A stretch of 64,000 nt of DNA from Paragonimus westermani (lineage: Eukaryota > Platyhelminthes > Trematoda > Plagiorchiida > Troglotrematidae), in contig QNGE01000439.1 of NCBI GenBank assembly GCA_008508345.1, forward strand, positions 120,527-184,526. The letters are read 5' to 3'. This document shows positions 61,020 through 64,000 of this stretch, piece by piece (the first letter of the stretch is position 1; every line of letters starts with the position of its first letter). A model generated the notes under the pieces. It ran no database searches and had not been told where the DNA came from. It saw nothing but the letters and a program-made list of their open reading frames with translations. A program made the position numbers and the translations under genes.

Positions 61020-61330
61020 GCTACCTGTTATACAACAGTAGGATCCTGCATGTCCACAGTCGAATGCTAATCAAAGGTTTTTTTACCATATTAAGGCCGC
61101 AGTAATCATCGCAAGGCTGCCGTGTGTTGGAACTGTGGCCCAAACCCAGTGTCAACGGGCGTTGATCGAAAATATGAATGCTATTGTCAATGACAGTTCG
61201 GAGGTGATTAGCGTCCAGTTGTGACACTATTACAAGTCGGTGAGACTATACTGACCTGCGCTCCTGTGCCCCCCAGGGATGCAGTCCCTATGCGAAGATC
61301 CCGAACGAACATCAGGTGACTGGGAGTAGA
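61020..61330 (-). pseudogene. Gypsy aspartic protease remnant, active-site Asp lost
   Basis: The minus frame reads LMFVRDLRIGTASLG then GTGAQVSIVSPT (61232-61270), the place of the D-T-G-A active site in retroviral-type proteases; here the Asp codon is GGC (Gly, 61268-61270). Downstream, after a frame change, NSIHIFDQRPLTLGLG and KKPLI match the S-x-I-x-T-Y-G-x-R-x-L-x-L-x-L-G and P-I-I-G segments. It lies between Gag and integrase in the order expected for Gypsy elements. Confidence 0.75.
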
Positions 61331-61499
61331 TGAGCCGACGGCGTTAGTCGCCATTCAACAGTCCGGTTACGCTGAAATGGCGAGAGAAAAGAACGAAGTA
61401 TGCATTTTACGACCTTGACACTGTACCGTTCGTGGTTTTAGTAGTAGCCTCTGCAGAATCGTAAGTCACTTCGACGCCATGGGAATTGGCCTTAAAATC

Positions 61500-62130
61500 G
61501 GTTACTCGAACATGCTGCTTACGTCTGTGTAGAGGGCTACTTCTGTCCATAAGGTCTTGATCTCCTCAAAATCAGTTGAGTAGGAACCAACGAGCTGTTC
61601 TGTGACCAAAGTGGTAGGGGAATTTGTCTGTGAAGTACTGAAATGGCTGGGGAAAATTTGAAGACGCTCGATCACCTGGTTGGCCATTCCGGCAACTGTG
61701 GCTGGTGGTTTGGGGGTGACTGTTTCAGGCAGCCTCTGCATCGATAGCTCTTGCAACAGTGACCCGTCCATGTGGGAGCCACCCAGAAGTCGTCGCATTT
61801 CCCGAGGCAGCGTGAAAGGGTGCTCACTGTCCAACTGCAATCCACTTGAAATCTGCTGTAGGCAGGCCTTCTCTGACGGAGTTGTACCGCTTGATTACGG
61901 CCTCCATAAGAATATCAGCGGTCTTCCGTAAGCTGATTAGGGAAAACATCAAAATCGCGTTATGGCTCCCTTTGTAAGTCAAGACAATAACTGACCAAAC
62001 TTCGCTTGATCAGACGAAATTCGGTTAATAATGAATTCGGCCTCAAGATATGCGAACCACAGCAGCGTATCCATCTTCAAGAATGGAGAAGCCGTTGGGT
62101 AGTAACTGTGCCCACCGTACGCACATCTGA
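61500..62130 (-). pseudogene. Gypsy Gag remnant
   Basis: Minus strand: KMDTLLWFAYLEAEFIINRI (about 62.07 kb, the W-F-x-x-x-E-x-x-F capsid start) and FGQLLS, followed by stops. In a later part come EKACLQQISSGLQLDSEHPF then TLPREMRRLLGG and SLLQELSMQRLPETV (about 61.72-61.84 kb), the usual L-x-x-M-x-x-L-x-G and L-L-x-x-L-x-x-Q-R-L-P motifs. No zinc knuckle was recognised at 61.33-61.5 kb. Several stops between 61.87 and 61.98 kb show decay. Confidence 0.82.
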
Positions 62131-63699
62131 GGGCATGGCGTCTTCGATAGACGTCGAAGTCGCTAAATAGCTTGCAATATACTAAAAACGCGACTGTAAA
62201 ATGGGGCACTAAGTGTGAAGAAATAGGCCAAATCCGAAATCTAAAGAATGTCAAGCAGTACGGTCAGTAAAAATAATTAACTGCCGTACGCGAATGCTTC
62301 ACACACATGGTCTTATCCACCAGACGACAGTTACGATGTGAACCAAATTTCAGCGAAGTTATCATCGTCGGGCTCATCCATTTTGAGAACTACACTCCCA
62401 TGGCACTTTATACCGAGCTTGATGAGTTCCCCAATGGTAATCATGCAGAAATCAGCAACCAGCGCAGCACTCTATATTATTACGATCGAGGAGACCGGAG
62501 TGCATCGTCAAGCCGTACCCTGCGTGTGGCACACAACGGAAAAGCGTATCGTTTATGCACGAGAGGTAATGGCGTACACAGTTGTGACGAGCAGGCGTAC
62601 CTCGCCAATGAATGTCAATTTATACAGCAAATTTGTAACGAAAGTTAGGCTATTCTAAGAGGTCGCTACAAAGCTCAACAAACACCCAACAAACCGTACT
62701 GTTGACTATGTGACCTAAGCCTGCACCTACAACCACCTGGCCAGTATGAATTGTTCGAGACGCTTGAATGTTTTCTGACAGCATTCGTGTGGCAGTTTTT
62801 TTAACTTTCAGATGAAACTCGAAGTAACATTCGTAATATTCTCGAACCGCATCCGCGTTTACTTCAGGTTGTTTTAATTTGTCTGCCCAATTCAGTTTTC
62901 CGCACTTGTCAACTCCCTCTATCCTTCAAACTTCCCCAAGTACCCTGGCGCAACCGAAGTCATGTTTAATGCATTGGTGTACCACGATAAACCACTGGCA
63001 AGGAGGACTGGCAGAAAGATCGCATATATATTTCCAAATGTGTGAATGGGCCGGCATCAACCTGTACAACATCTAAGTCATCCATCATCCGCAGGTTTAT
63101 GTGCGCATGGACTGCTTTCATATTTCGGTTCGCCTCCATAATCATCACTTAACCGTGCAGCTCCAACACTTTAGCCCACTCCACAAGAAAGCAATTCAAA
63201 ACGTTTCATATAATTGCGATTAAAGGTCGCTTCGTCCGCGATCGGTATAGACAAATGTAATGAAGGAATACAATGCTGTCTTTAACCTACTGTATAACTC
63301 AGTTTTATTCAAGACAAACAACATCCTGGTGGAGAAATTACGCCGACTTTTCTTGGTCTTTCTGCCTGGGCCATCGATATGTGGATCCAAAATGGAATTA
63401 AAGCGTGTGAGGAAATGTCAACTGCACGCTACAGCCGGAAGTAAACATTGCTGTTGCAATCTACTCTTGATGCGCTTCGGAAGCGTGGGTGATTTTTTTC
63501 GTGTCACATATTTCATTGACTTATTTGCCTTGTGTTCACTGTGGAGCTTAGGACGTAGATTTTCTCTCTGAACCACCCAGTCCACTGTTGTATTTGGGGA
63601 AACTTTCCGGATAGCGATAACAACTGAACGTAGGAAGATGATTCCAATGTTCAAAGTAAGTTAATCCAAAGCACTCACGACTTAAGTTGTGTTAGTTCA
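62131..63699. other. No gene recognised; short motif shared with 30.4 kb
   Basis: Overlapping plus frames of 106-113 codons at 62307-62658 match nothing known. The string around 62644-62671 repeats the one at 30411-30438. No LTR for the Gypsy element was recognised. Confidence 0.4.
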
Positions 63700-63910
63700 C
63701 TGTCACGATGAGACTGGACCTTGACGTGGTGTGAAAGCTTGCGCATCTCGATGACCTTTTGGGCTAAACTGGACAGTGTTAATCATACCAGGCAGGCCAA
63801 CAGGTAGAGGTCTGACAAACCACAGTCTCCTGGTCCTCCAGGTTGAGGGTCGGAAGATGGTTGGCATCTCTTCCTGAAAAACGTACCATTTCTGATACAC
63901 CGCCACCCAC

Positions 63911-64000
63911 CCGCTGCCTTGCGGTACAGGCTTTTGAGCCAAAGGCTTTGGTTGAGAACCCTAATCGTTCTCCTGTCTAGGTCTGGGCGTCCTGGCAGTA
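63911..64000 (+). mobile_element. 5' leader of a second RTE-like LINE, cut by the window edge
   Basis: These 90 bp align with 45523-45611 at roughly 70 percent by eye, sharing GCTTTTGAGCC, CTTTG, CCTGTCTAGGTCTG. In the first copy this block precedes the endonuclease by about 300 bp, so the coding part should start just beyond the window. Confidence 0.6.

Noticed and set aside
1..64000. CRISPR arrays, rRNA genes, bacterial operons, prophage
   Set aside because: No spaced direct repeats, rRNA segments, ribosome-binding-site spacing or phage gene order were seen; the window is eukaryotic.

Overview
The window reads as nuclear DNA of a metazoan, most likely a parasitic flatworm (trematode or related neodermatan). 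The reasons are: (i) two exons of a clear LSm4 spliceosomal gene separated by a 37-bp intron, a size typical of flatworm short introns; (ii) a dense mix of decayed transposons of the kinds known from flatworm genomes (Penelope-like, CR1-like, RTE-like, Gypsy, MULE and CACTA/EnSpm-like elements, tRNA-derived SINEs); (iii) no operons or other prokaryotic gene organisation. Species cannot be named from sequence alone. Most short open frames have no coding signature.

Layout. 1-9.3 kb is gene-poor, with isolated tRNA-like/SINE copies (2.5, 4.3, 5.4, 8.2 kb). 9.35-9.76 kb holds a weak Gypsy-type Gag remnant. 10.4-12.6 kb has a SINE, then a 5'-truncated Penelope-like element whose RT-GIY-YIG frame is still open. 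17.6-19.3 kb is a minus-strand CR1-like LINE, followed at 19.7-20.6 kb by a SINE array with a 431-bp period. A 1.13-kb repeat occurs twice, at 21.8-23.0 and 39.0-40.2 kb. 22.97-28.1 kb is quiet apart from two strong hairpins.

28.1-36.1 kb is the most structured region. A minus-strand DUF4806-like gene with short introns (28.1-29.3 kb) and a minus-strand CACTA/EnSpm-like transposase relic (33.75-36.1 kb) flank a plus-strand ZSWIM/MULE transposase relic (31.3-32.8 kb, 5' leader from 30.56 kb). The 5' leader of that MULE recurs inverted at 50.06-50.34 kb. 37.6-38.6 kb carries a 233-bp duplication that keeps a minus-strand frame.

44.0-45.1 kb is a minus-strand CR1-like fragment and 45.45-48.9 kb an almost full-length but mutated RTE-like LINE. 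51.0-52.1 kb has an unrecognised 188-codon minus frame and a LINE endonuclease piece; 54.2-55.2 kb a plus-strand LINE RT. 57.3-57.6 kb is the only conserved host gene, LSm4; its first and last exons were not found. 59.3-62.1 kb is a minus-strand Gypsy element (Gag, protease, integrase) lacking most of RT/RNase H, with a tRNA-like SINE in the gap. The window ends in the 5' region of a second RTE-like copy (63.9-64.0 kb).

Functionally, only LSm4 (RNA processing) is a confident host gene. Almost everything else recognisable is mobile-element protein: reverse transcriptases, endonucleases, integrase, transposases and the DUF4806 protein that may have travelled with the CACTA-like element.
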